From Alphaproteobacteria bacterium (GTDB lineage Bacteria > Pseudomonadota > Alphaproteobacteria > Caulobacterales > Caulobacteraceae): a stretch of 35,576 nucleotides of DNA. The DNA lies in NCBI GenBank assembly GCA_018826885.1, contig JAHJYN010000069.1, positions 1 through 35,576 on the forward strand, given 5' to 3'. Made by a program: the position numbers and the translations under genes. Positions 1 to 10,787 of this stretch are shown in pieces; within the stretch, counting starts at the first letter, position 1; each line of letters starts with the position of its first letter. The notes under the pieces were generated by a model. It searched no databases and was not told where the DNA came from. It was given only the letters and a program-made list of their open reading frames with translations.

Positions 1-678
1 GGCGACTCGGTCTGGACCTATGAGGCGGGCACCAAGCTCAGCAGTGCCGAAAACCGGTTCACCCTGGCCGGCGCGGTCTTCTACAACGACTACAGCGACA
101 TCATCGCCCAGAACAGCCTGGCGCCCATCGTCGGCGGCGGCGGCTTCGTCGGCATCAACCTCAATACCGGTGACGCCGAAAGCTATGGCATAGAGGTCGA
201 GTTCACCGCGCAGCTGACGGACGTCTGGACGCTGAGCGGCGGTGGTCTGCTGCAGAACGCCCGCATCACCGACTCGACCCAGTATGAGGTGATCACCGGC
301 CGGACCCTGCCCAGCGACCGGATCCCCTTCCTGCCGGACTGGACCGTCAATCTGCAGAGTGACTACGTCATCCCCTATGGCGCGGGCGATTTCATCTTTA
401 CCGCCGGGGTGTATGGCAAGGGTGACCGCAACGGCGCCAGCCTGTCGAACACCTTCGCGCCGAAGCTGGACGAATACTTCCTGGTCAACACCTCCCTGAC
501 CTATCAGGGCGATGGCTGGGAGGCCTCGATCTTTGCCAATAACCTGCTCGATGAGGACTATTACGAAGCCTATATCGACAGCTCGGTTCTGACGGTCGCG
601 GGCCTCCCCGCGCTGGGCAACCTCGGGCAGATCGGCGACGGTCGCCGCGTCGGCATCCGTCTGGGCTACAGCTTCTGA
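1..678 (+). CDS. TonB-dependent receptor, C-terminal part (truncated by window start)
   Basis: Frame 1 is open from base 1 (GDSVWTYEAGTKLSSAENRFTLAGAVFYNDYSDIIAQN...) to the stop at 678. Typical outer-membrane beta-barrel strand pattern, ending ...GDGRRVGIRLGYSF with a terminal aromatic Phe. Confidence 0.9.
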   Translation, partial: GDSVWTYEAGTKLSSAENRFTLAGAVFYNDYSDIIAQNSLAPIVGGGGFVGINLNTGDAESYGIEVEFTAQLTDVWTLSGGGLLQNARITDSTQYEVITGRTLPSDRIPFLPDWTVNLQSDYVIPYGAGDFIFTAGVYGKGDRNGASLSNTFAPKLDEYFLVNTSLTYQGDGWEASIFANNLLDEDYYEAYIDSSVLTVAGLPALGNLGQIGDGRRVGIRLGYSF

Positions 679-720
679 GGCCTGACGTGACCGATCCTGT
701 CATCGCGCATGGGACGGCGG

Positions 721-745
721 GGAGGGGGGCATGAACGCCCCCTCC
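721..745 (+). promoter_or_regulatory. Hairpin sequestering the Shine-Dalgarno of the downstream FAD oxidase gene
   Basis: GGAGGGGG (721-728) is perfectly complementary to CCCCCTCC (738-745). The ATG at 731 lies in the 9-nt loop and the SD-like GGAGG is in the stem. Confidence 0.6.
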
Positions 746-2134
746 TTCGCCTCCGGTCCGACCGGCCTCAAGCTCGACCTGGTCGACAGCCTGCGCGCCC
801 TGTTCGGGGATCGGCTGAACCTGACCGAGGCGATCCGGGCCCAGCACGGCGCCAGCGAGTCGCACTTCGCTACCGTCCTGCCCGACGCTGTGGTGTTTCC
901 GCGCTCCACCGAAGAAGTGGTGGCCCTGGTGAAGGCCTGCGTCGCCCATGACACGCCGATCATCCCCTATGGCGCGGGCACTTCGATTGAGGGAAACACC
1001 ACCCCGGTCCGGGGCGGCGTAACCGTCGACCTGTCGCAGATGGACGCCATTCTCGAGGTCAATGCCGACGATTTCGACTGCACCGTCCAGGCGGGGGTCC
1101 GGCGTGAGCAGCTCAACGAGCACCTGCGCGATGTCGGTCTGTTCTTTCCCATCGATCCCGGCGCCAATGCCACGATCGGGGGCATGGCCTCGACGCGCGC
1201 CTCGGGCACCAATGCCGTCCGCTATGGCACCATGCGCGAGGCCATCCTCAGCCTGCGGGTGGTCACACCGGACGGGCGCGACATCCGGACCTCGCGCCGC
1301 GCCCGCAAATCGGCCGCCGGCTATGACCTGACGCGGTTGATGATCGGGGCCGAAGGCACCCTCGGCATCATCACCGAAGTCACCCTGCGCCTGCACGGCA
1401 TCCCCGAATCCATCCTGTCGGCCGTCTGCAGTTTCGACACCATGGCGGGTGCGGTCGACACCGTCGTCCAGTCGATCCAGCTGGGTATTCCGCTGGCCCG
1501 TGTCGAGATTCTGGATGATGTCCAGATGCGCGCCGTCAACGCCTGGTCCGATCTCGACTATCCCGAGACCACCACCCTGTTCTTCGAGTTTCACGGCTCC
1601 GAGCGCTATGTCCAGGAACAGGTCGAGACCGTGTCCGAGCTGGCCAGCGGCAATGGCGGCAATGCCTTTCAGTGGGCGGTTCTTCCCGAGGATCGCGACC
1701 GGCTGTGGAAGGCGCGGCACCAGGCCTATTATGCGGCCGTCGGCCTGCGGAAGGGCTGCGTCGGCTGGCCGACCGATGTCTGTGTGCCGATCAGCCGCCT
1801 AGCCGACTGCATTCTGGAAACCAAGGCCGACCTCGAGACGGCCTCCATTCCGGGCCCCATTCTCGGTCACGTCGGCGACGGCAATTTCCACGTGGTCTTC
1901 GTCATCGACCCGGACAACCCCGACGAACAGGCCGAGGCCGAAGCCCTGAACCACCGTCTGGTCCGACGCGCCCTCGACATGGGGGGCACCTGCACCGGTG
2001 AGCACGGGATCGGGCTCGGCAAGCAGGACTGGCTGGTCGAGGAACTGGGTGAGGCGGTCGAGACCATGCGGATGATCAAACGCGCGCTGGATCCGCAGAA
2101 CCTGTTCAATCCCGGCAAGATCTTCAGCCTTTGA
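731..2134 (+). CDS. FAD-binding oxidoreductase, D-lactate dehydrogenase/glycolate oxidase GlcD-like
   Basis: 467 aa. FAD-linked oxidase motifs PYGAGTSIEGNTTPVRGGVTVDLSQMD and DPGANATIGGMASTRASGTNAVRYGTM; C-terminal GHVGDGNFHVVFVIDPDN...GGTCTGEHGIGLGK. Confidence 0.9.
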   Translation: MNAPSFASGPTGLKLDLVDSLRALFGDRLNLTEAIRAQHGASESHFATVLPDAVVFPRSTEEVVALVKACVAHDTPIIPYGAGTSIEGNTTPVRGGVTVDLSQMDAILEVNADDFDCTVQAGVRREQLNEHLRDVGLFFPIDPGANATIGGMASTRASGTNAVRYGTMREAILSLRVVTPDGRDIRTSRRARKSAAGYDLTRLMIGAEGTLGIITEVTLRLHGIPESILSAVCSFDTMAGAVDTVVQSIQLGIPLARVEILDDVQMRAVNAWSDLDYPETTTLFFEFHGSERYVQEQVETVSELASGNGGNAFQWAVLPEDRDRLWKARHQAYYAAVGLRKGCVGWPTDVCVPISRLADCILETKADLETASIPGPILGHVGDGNFHVVFVIDPDNPDEQAEAEALNHRLVRRALDMGGTCTGEHGIGLGKQDWLVEELGEAVETMRMIKRALDPQNLFNPGKIFSL

Positions 2135-2156
2135 CCCGCCGTTTGGGAGTATCCTG

Positions 2157-3485
2157 ATGGGAACCGATGCCGGTCTTGCGGTCGCGGAGGCTGCGCCTCC
2201 CGCGCCTCCGCCCACCTCGCTGACACGCACGGCCTGGGGCGGGATCCTGCTGCTGGCCCTGATCGTCCTGTGCGGGGCCACAACCCGCACCCTGTTCGCG
2301 CCCATTCAGGAAGTCGCCAAGCTCAGCCTCGGCCTGTCCGACTTTCAGATCAGCCTGGTGCAAGGCATCGCCGCCGCCGTACCCGTCGCCATCATCTCCC
2401 TGCCGCTCGGGTGGCTGGCGGACCGAACGACGCGCACGCGCATCCTGATCGGTCTGGCGATCGCCTGGACCCTCGGCACGATCGCCACGGCCTTTGCTCC
2501 GAATTTCGAGACCCTGTTCCTCGCCCGGATGCTGGCGGGTGTCGGCGGCACCTGCGTGGTGCCCGTGGCCATTTCGGTCGCTGCAGACATGTCGCTGCCG
2601 GCCAGCCGGGGCCGGTCGCTGCTTTTCCTGTCGATGGGCAATGTGTTCGGCGGCGCGGCGGCCTTTGTCGCGGGCGGTGCCTTGTTCACCCTGTTCTCGG
2701 GTCAGGTCGATCTGCCCTTCGTCCAGCTGGAGGCTTGGCGCGAAGTCTGTCTGCTGCTGGGTATCCTGAGCGCCGTGCTGATCCTGCCGCTCCTGGCCCT
2801 GGCCGAGCCAGCCCGCCAGGAGGTTGAGCAGGTCAATGCCAGCTTCCGGGCGATGGCTTCGGCCCTGTGGCGCCGGCGGACCTTTCTGGCGCCGCTGTTC
2901 GTGGGCCAGATCACGGTGACCATGGCGGATGTGGCGGCCACCATCTGGGCCGCGCCGGTCCTCAGTCGGGACTTTGCCCAGAGCCCGGGTCAGGCGGCCG
3001 CCCTGATCGGCGGCGTGCTGATCATAGCGGGCGTCGTCGGGTCGATCATGGGCGGCGTGGTCGCCGACTGGGGGCACAAGCGCAACATGCGGGGGGGCGT
3101 GCTGATCGGCGCTGTGGTCGCGGCGGCCATCGGTGTGCCCGCCGGCCTGTTCCCCATCATGACCGACACGACGATGTTCGGCGTGGTCCTGCTGATCCTC
3201 ATGATTTCCGGCACCGTCTGCGGACTGGTGACCGCCACCGCCATCGCGGTTCTGGTGCCCAACGAAGAGCGCGGGACCTGCCTCGGGGCCTTCATGATCC
3301 TCGGCACGCTGATCGGCATGGGCGTGTCGCCGATCCTGGTCAGCCTCGGCAGTCAGGTGTTGGGTGGCGAGGCCCAACTGGCGCTGTCACTGGCCATTGT
3401 GGGGGTCGGCGTGGGCATCATCTCCCTGGCAGGCTTCGTGATCGCCATGATCAATGCGCCCCGGCCGGTACCGGCGGCGAACTGA
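2157..3485 (+). CDS. MFS transporter
   Basis: 442 aa, about 12 hydrophobic segments, MFS loop motif GWLADRTTRTRILIGLAIA. GGGAG-type RBS 22 bp after the previous gene. Confidence 0.88.
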   Translation: MGTDAGLAVAEAAPPAPPPTSLTRTAWGGILLLALIVLCGATTRTLFAPIQEVAKLSLGLSDFQISLVQGIAAAVPVAIISLPLGWLADRTTRTRILIGLAIAWTLGTIATAFAPNFETLFLARMLAGVGGTCVVPVAISVAADMSLPASRGRSLLFLSMGNVFGGAAAFVAGGALFTLFSGQVDLPFVQLEAWREVCLLLGILSAVLILPLLALAEPARQEVEQVNASFRAMASALWRRRTFLAPLFVGQITVTMADVAATIWAAPVLSRDFAQSPGQAAALIGGVLIIAGVVGSIMGGVVADWGHKRNMRGGVLIGAVVAAAIGVPAGLFPIMTDTTMFGVVLLILMISGTVCGLVTATAIAVLVPNEERGTCLGAFMILGTLIGMGVSPILVSLGSQVLGGEAQLALSLAIVGVGVGIISLAGFVIAMINAPRPVPAAN

Positions 3486-3520
3486 TCGACAGGGTCGCCC
3501 GGCGGCGCTAGCGTCGCCTC

Positions 3521-4684
3521 ATGTCCAGCCTTGCCGAATACAGCCTGTCAGACCTTCTGGCGCCCGTCACCCTTGAGCAATTTCGTACCGGGGTCGAGGG
3601 CCGCGCGCCGCTGCACATTCCAGCGGAGGGCGGATCGGCCGACGCCCGTTGCGCGCTGCTGGACTGGGACACCTTCAACGGGTTGCTGGCCCAAAGCTCG
3701 ATCTGGACCCATTCGACCCTGCAACTGGTCCATAGCGGCAAACAGCTGCCCGCCGAAAACTACTGCGCCGAGGTTCAGACCATGTCCGGGCCCGTCGTGC
3801 GACCGTCCCCGGCCAAGGTGCAGGTCATGATGGCGATGGGCGCCACGGTCATCGCCAATGACGTTGGAGCCCTGACCCCGTCGCTGCGGGCCATCTGCGA
3901 CACCCTGCGGACGACCTATGCCGCATCGGTGGCGGCCAATGTCTACTGCTCGTTCAAGGGGGTGCAGGGGTTCGGGCCCCACTATGACACCCACGACGTC
4001 TTTGCCGTGCAGACCGGGGGAGAAAAAGTCTGGCGGCTGTACCGCAACCGCGAGACTGACCCCGTCGACTATCCCGGAGAGGGCGAGGAGGTCCGGCGCT
4101 ATCTGGCCTCCGCCTGTGGCCCCGTGATGCAGGAAGTCCGCATGCGGCCGGGGGACGTCCTCTACGTCCCGCGCGGCTGGTATCACGATGCCCTCGCGGT
4201 CGACGGACCCTCGCTGCACGTGACCCTCTCGGTGACGCCGCTCTATGGGCGTATCCTGTTCCGTCTGCTGGAGTCGGCGGCGATGCAGGATCCGGCCTTC
4301 CGTGCATGGCTGCCGCCGGCGACCCAGGGGGACGGCAAGCCGCTGGCCGCGCAACTGGCGGATCTGGGTCAGAGGCTGGCCACGCTGTCGGCCAGTCCGG
4401 CCTTTGCCCGGGAAATCGCCATGACCCAGCAGAGGCTGATCGGGCGGTCATCCGACTATCGCCTGCCGGAGCGCATTGCCCTGACGCGCTTCAGCCCCAC
4501 GGGCCTGATGCCGCCCGCGGTCGGTGGGCCGGCCGCTGTCGCCATGGAGTGGGCCATGGCCCAGCCGCGCTTTGTGCTGGAGGACATGATTGCCCAGTTC
4601 GACTTCGTGCCCGAGGTCGAGCTGCGCGCGGCGGTCGAGGCGGCGGTGAAGGCGGGTGCGCTCAAACCGGTCGACGCCCCCTAA
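3521..4684 (+). CDS. JmjC/cupin-domain 2-oxoglutarate Fe(II) oxygenase-like protein
   Basis: 387 aa. FGPHYDTHDVFAVQTGGEKVWRLY (HxD) followed by RPGDVLYVPRGWYHDALAVDGPSLHVTL (distal His), resembling the ribosomal oxygenase/JmjC fold. Confidence 0.82.
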   Translation: MSSLAEYSLSDLLAPVTLEQFRTGVEGRAPLHIPAEGGSADARCALLDWDTFNGLLAQSSIWTHSTLQLVHSGKQLPAENYCAEVQTMSGPVVRPSPAKVQVMMAMGATVIANDVGALTPSLRAICDTLRTTYAASVAANVYCSFKGVQGFGPHYDTHDVFAVQTGGEKVWRLYRNRETDPVDYPGEGEEVRRYLASACGPVMQEVRMRPGDVLYVPRGWYHDALAVDGPSLHVTLSVTPLYGRILFRLLESAAMQDPAFRAWLPPATQGDGKPLAAQLADLGQRLATLSASPAFAREIAMTQQRLIGRSSDYRLPERIALTRFSPTGLMPPAVGGPAAVAMEWAMAQPRFVLEDMIAQFDFVPEVELRAAVEAAVKAGALKPVDAP

Positions 4685-4719
4685 GAAAACACCCGGACGC
4701 AGGGGCCTGCGTCCGGGTG
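4680..4719 (-). terminator. Intrinsic terminator for katG
   Basis: Perfect inverted repeat CACCCGGACGCAGG-GG-CCTGCGTCCGGGTG (4690-4719). On the minus strand it is followed by GTTTTCTTAG (T-rich). Lies 27 bp downstream of the katG stop. Confidence 0.82.
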
Positions 4720-4745
4720 CCTCTCAGTCGGTCCGGGCCGCTGGA

Positions 4746-7074
<2,329 letters not shown>

Positions 7075-7223
7075 GATCGGTCGGGAACACGGCATAGCCC
7101 TCAACCTGTCCCCGATTTAACTTGCCGGGGCCCGGCGAAATGCTACGCGCCAGACAATCTGCTTGTAGCCAAAGACGAATTCGCGTCGTCCGGGGCCGCT
7201 ACCTCCTCTTGATCGGGCTGAAC

Positions 7224-9437
7224 ATGTCGAACCGCACGCTGCTTCTGACGACGGCGCTCCTCTTTGGATGCGCTCTGTCTGCCGCCCCCGCCCTGGCGCA
7301 GGATGCCGATCAGGATCCGCCGGTGGCGGCCGAGGACGAGGACGCTGAAGAAGAGTCGACCGAGGTCGACGAGATCATCGTCCAGGGCACCCGGACCGAC
7401 ATCATCACCGCCGCCGACCGGATGATCTACAACGTTACGAACGACGTCCAGGCCCAGACCGGTTCGGTCGCAGATGTCCTGCGCAACGTCCCGGGTGTCG
7501 AGGTCGATCTCCAGGGCAATGTCAGCCTGCGCGGCGACGGCAATGTCACCATCCTCGTCGACGGCCGCCCGTCCGCCATGCTTCGCGGTGCCTCGCGCGC
7601 CGACGTCCTGCAGGCCATGTCCGGCAGCCAGATCGAGCGCGTGGAAGTCATCACCAACCCTTCGGCAGCGTTCAGCCCCGAAGGCAGTGGCGGCGTCATC
7701 AATCTGGTCACCCGGACAGCGCAGCCGTCGGTCACCTCCGTCGGCGTTCGTGCGTCGTGGGATGGCGGCGAGCGCGGCAACCTCTCCCTGAGCGGCAGCC
7801 GCACCAAGGACGGCCTGACCCTTTCCGGTGACGTGGGCCTTCGCCACAACGTCAGCGACGTGGACAGCGAATCGAGTCGCCTGCGGCCCGGCGCGACGCC
7901 GGCAACCACCATCACCGAGGACAGTGTCTCGACGGGGAGCAACACCAATACCTTCGGCAATGCCCGCATCGGCGCTGACTATGACCTGAACGCCCGTGAC
8001 CGGATCAGCGGCGAGCTGAGCTATCGCGCTTTCGATGCCGAGAACGACGGACTGCAGACCTTTGAGCGCGCAGACGGCAACGGTACGGTCAGCGACCGCT
8101 ACGAGCGTCTGCAGACCGGCGGCTTCGCCAACAGCAATGTCGGCGGTCGCCTGTCCTGGCGCCGCAAATTCGAGGGCGACCAGCACGAGCTGGCGGCGGA
8201 CTTTGAGGTCGACTCCAGCTCGTCCGAGCGCGACCTCGATCTCATCTCGACCACCTCGATCGGCGGCGAGCCGGACTTCCTGCAGCGGACCGGCAGCGAC
8301 AACGAGAGCGACTCCTATGGCTTCAAGCTGGACTACACCCGCCCAATGGGCGAGCGGCGCCTGCTGAAGATCGGCTACGAGGGCGACCTCGATATCGACG
8401 CCTTCGACTCCTTCGGGTCGCGCGGGCCCGACGAGGCCGGGCTGGTGCCGATCGCCGCCCTGACCAACCGTTTCGACTACGAGGAATGGGTCCACGCCGC
8501 CTATGTCACCTATGAGCGGCCGTTCGGCGATCTCGATGTCCAGGCGGGGCTGCGCGTCGAGCAGGTCGACTTCCAGCTGGACCAGATCACGGACTCCATC
8601 TCGGTCCAGCGTGACTATCTGAAGGCCTATCCGACGCTGAACTTCGGCTATCAGATGACCGACAGCCAGCGTCTGCGCGGGGGCTACAGCCGCCGGATCA
8701 GCCGTCCGTCGCCCCAGGATCTGAACCCCTACACCATCTACATCGACCCGCAGAACCTGCGGCGCGGGAACCCGGACCTCGAGCCCGAGATCACCGACTC
8801 GTTCGAGCTGACCTGGCAGTTGCGTCGTGGCCCGACCTTCTATGCGGTGACGGCCTTCTATCGCGACAGCAGTGGCGGCGTGACCGACGTCTCGCAGGAT
8901 ATCGGTGGGGGCGTGGTGCTGACGACCCGCGAGAACCTGGGCGAGAGCCAGCGCACCGGCGTGGAGTTCATCGTCAATGGACGCTTCGGTCCCAAGGTTA
9001 CGTACAATGCCTCGGGGACCCTGTACCAGAATGACATCAGCATTCCGGGCATCGCGGGCGGCATCGAGCGCAGCGGCACCAGCGGCACGGCCCGCGCCTC
9101 GATCAACTGGTCGCCGACGGATACCGACTTCTTCCAGCTGAACGGCTTCTATGTCGGCGAGCAAATTCAGGCCCAGAGCGAGCGTGGCTCATTCGGCATG
9201 CTGAACATCGGCTATCGTCGGAAATTCACCGACAGCTTCAGCATGGTGCTGACCGGTACCAATATTCTGGATACGGCCGAGATCGAGTCCTTCACCGACA
9301 CGCCTGACTTCCAGGACCGCAGCCGGGTCCGGTTCAGCGAGCCGACCTATTACATCGGCCTGACCTACACCTTCGGCAGCAGCCCGCGACGTCAGGAGCC
9401 GGCGTTCGACTTCGGCACGCCCGGCGTTCCGCAGTAG
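7224..9437 (+). CDS. TonB-dependent receptor (outer-membrane beta-barrel family)
   Basis: Signal peptide MSNRTLLLTTALLFGCALSAAPALAQ; plug domain VADVLRNVPGVEVDLQGNVSLRGDGNVTILVDGRPS...IERVEVITNPSAAFSPEGSGGVINLV; long beta-barrel. Start chosen at the signal peptide Met. Confidence 0.92.
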   Translation: MSNRTLLLTTALLFGCALSAAPALAQDADQDPPVAAEDEDAEEESTEVDEIIVQGTRTDIITAADRMIYNVTNDVQAQTGSVADVLRNVPGVEVDLQGNVSLRGDGNVTILVDGRPSAMLRGASRADVLQAMSGSQIERVEVITNPSAAFSPEGSGGVINLVTRTAQPSVTSVGVRASWDGGERGNLSLSGSRTKDGLTLSGDVGLRHNVSDVDSESSRLRPGATPATTITEDSVSTGSNTNTFGNARIGADYDLNARDRISGELSYRAFDAENDGLQTFERADGNGTVSDRYERLQTGGFANSNVGGRLSWRRKFEGDQHELAADFEVDSSSSERDLDLISTTSIGGEPDFLQRTGSDNESDSYGFKLDYTRPMGERRLLKIGYEGDLDIDAFDSFGSRGPDEAGLVPIAALTNRFDYEEWVHAAYVTYERPFGDLDVQAGLRVEQVDFQLDQITDSISVQRDYLKAYPTLNFGYQMTDSQRLRGGYSRRISRPSPQDLNPYTIYIDPQNLRRGNPDLEPEITDSFELTWQLRRGPTFYAVTAFYRDSSGGVTDVSQDIGGGVVLTTRENLGESQRTGVEFIVNGRFGPKVTYNASGTLYQNDISIPGIAGGIERSGTSGTARASINWSPTDTDFFQLNGFYVGEQIQAQSERGSFGMLNIGYRRKFTDSFSMVLTGTNILDTAEIESFTDTPDFQDRSRVRFSEPTYYIGLTYTFGSSPRRQEPAFDFGTPGVPQ

Positions 9438-9449
9438 GGCAGGCGCTGT

Positions 9450-10787
9450 TCAGTCCCGGTCGCGGTGGTCGGCCGGGTGGATGCCGTGCCGCGCCATCTT
9501 GTCGTAAAGCGTCTTGCGCGGCAGGCGGAGCGCGGCAGTGACCTTGCGGACATCGCCGCGGCAACTACTCAGGGCTTCGCGGATCAGCTCGGCTTCATAG
9601 CGGGCGACCCTGTGGGCCAGACTGTCCTGTGCGCTATCGGGCGCGCTGTCCGAGAGGCCGACGGCCACCTGATTGGCGAAGTTGGACAGTTCACGCAGAT
9701 TGCCCGGCCAGTCGTGCTCGATCAGGTGGCGACGTACGGCGTGATTGATCGGCGGCAGGGGCCGGCCCATCCGGGCTGATGCGCGGGCGAGGAAGCGGGC
9801 GAACAGCATCTGCACATCATCCGCCCGCTCCCGGAGCGGCGGAACGCGCAGCCGGACGACATTGAGCCGGTAGTAGAGATCCTCTCTCAGGTCCCCGCGC
9901 GCCACGGCCTCGGCAGGGTCGGTTTGCGTCGCGGCCAGCACCCGCAGGTCCAGCGCCCGGGGCTCGGTGGCGCCGAGCGGCAGGACCTCGCGCTCCTCCA
10001 GAACCCGAAGCAGGGTCAGTTGCGCCTGCCGGGGGGCCAGGTCGACCTCGTCGAGAAACAGGCTGCCCTGATGAGACTGTTCGACCTGACCTTCCCGTCG
10101 CCGGGTGACCCCGGACGCATAGCCGACGTCCTGCCCCATCAGCTGCGCCTCGACCCCCGCCTCGGTCAGGGCGGCACAGGTCACGGCGATAAAGGGTCTC
10201 GGGCGTCGTCGGCCCGCGTTGTGGATCGCACGGGCCACGGCCTCCTTGCCCGAACCGGTCTCGCCTTCGATCAGGACATCGACCTCGGCGTCGGCCAGTT
10301 GCCGGATCGCCCCGCGCAGGGCGGTGATGGACGCACTCTCCCCGCTGAGGGGAATGGACTGTTCGGTCTCGGCCGCGAGCGTCGCGAGCCGCCGGTTGTC
10401 GAGGATCAGGGCGCGCTTCTCCAGCGCCCGCCTCAGGGTTTCGATCAATCGCTCGGGCGCGAAGGGCTTGGCCAGGAAGTCATAGGCGCCGCGCTTCATC
10501 GCCTCGACGGCGTCGGCGATGTCGCCGTGTCCGGTGATCAGGACCACGGGCAGGTCCGGGTCGAGCGCGGTCAGCCGATCGGCGAATTGACGACCGTCCA
10601 TGCCGGGCATCCTGAGGTCGGTGACCACCACCCCCTCGAACCCTGCCCCCACGACCTTCAGGGCCGCCTCGGCCGAGGGATAGGTCGTGACGTTGAGACC
10701 GGCCAGTCCCAGGCGCTCGGCCAGGGCGTCGCGAAACGGGGCGTCGTCCTCGACAAGGGCGATACGATCAAGGGCGGCGAAGCTCAT
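9450..10787 (-). CDS. dctD: DctD-like response regulator (receiver + AAA+ + Fis-type HTH)
   Basis: Receiver VEDDAPFRDAL...VVVTDLRMPGMDG...VLITGHGD..KPF; AAA+ Walker A GETGSGKEAVARAIH; Walker B GSLFLDEVDL; C-terminal Fis HTH. Partner of the adjacent DctB-like kinase, next to dctA. GAFTGA motif is replaced by GYASGV. Confidence 0.9.
   Translation of the reverse strand: MSFAALDRIALVEDDAPFRDALAERLGLAGLNVTTYPSAEAALKVVGAGFEGVVVTDLRMPGMDGRQFADRLTALDPDLPVVLITGHGDIADAVEAMKRGAYDFLAKPFAPERLIETLRRALEKRALILDNRRLATLAAETEQSIPLSGESASITALRGAIRQLADAEVDVLIEGETGSGKEAVARAIHNAGRRRPRPFIAVTCAALTEAGVEAQLMGQDVGYASGVTRRREGQVEQSHQGSLFLDEVDLAPRQAQLTLLRVLEEREVLPLGATEPRALDLRVLAATQTDPAEAVARGDLREDLYYRLNVVRLRVPPLRERADDVQMLFARFLARASARMGRPLPPINHAVRRHLIEHDWPGNLRELSNFANQVAVGLSDSAPDSAQDSLAHRVARYEAELIREALSSCRGDVRKVTAALRLPRKTLYDKMARHGIHPADHRDRD

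Noticed and set aside
7143-9164. 673-aa ORF antisense to the second TonB receptor
   Set aside because: GC-bias shadow ORF; the plus-strand frame has a signal peptide, plug and barrel.
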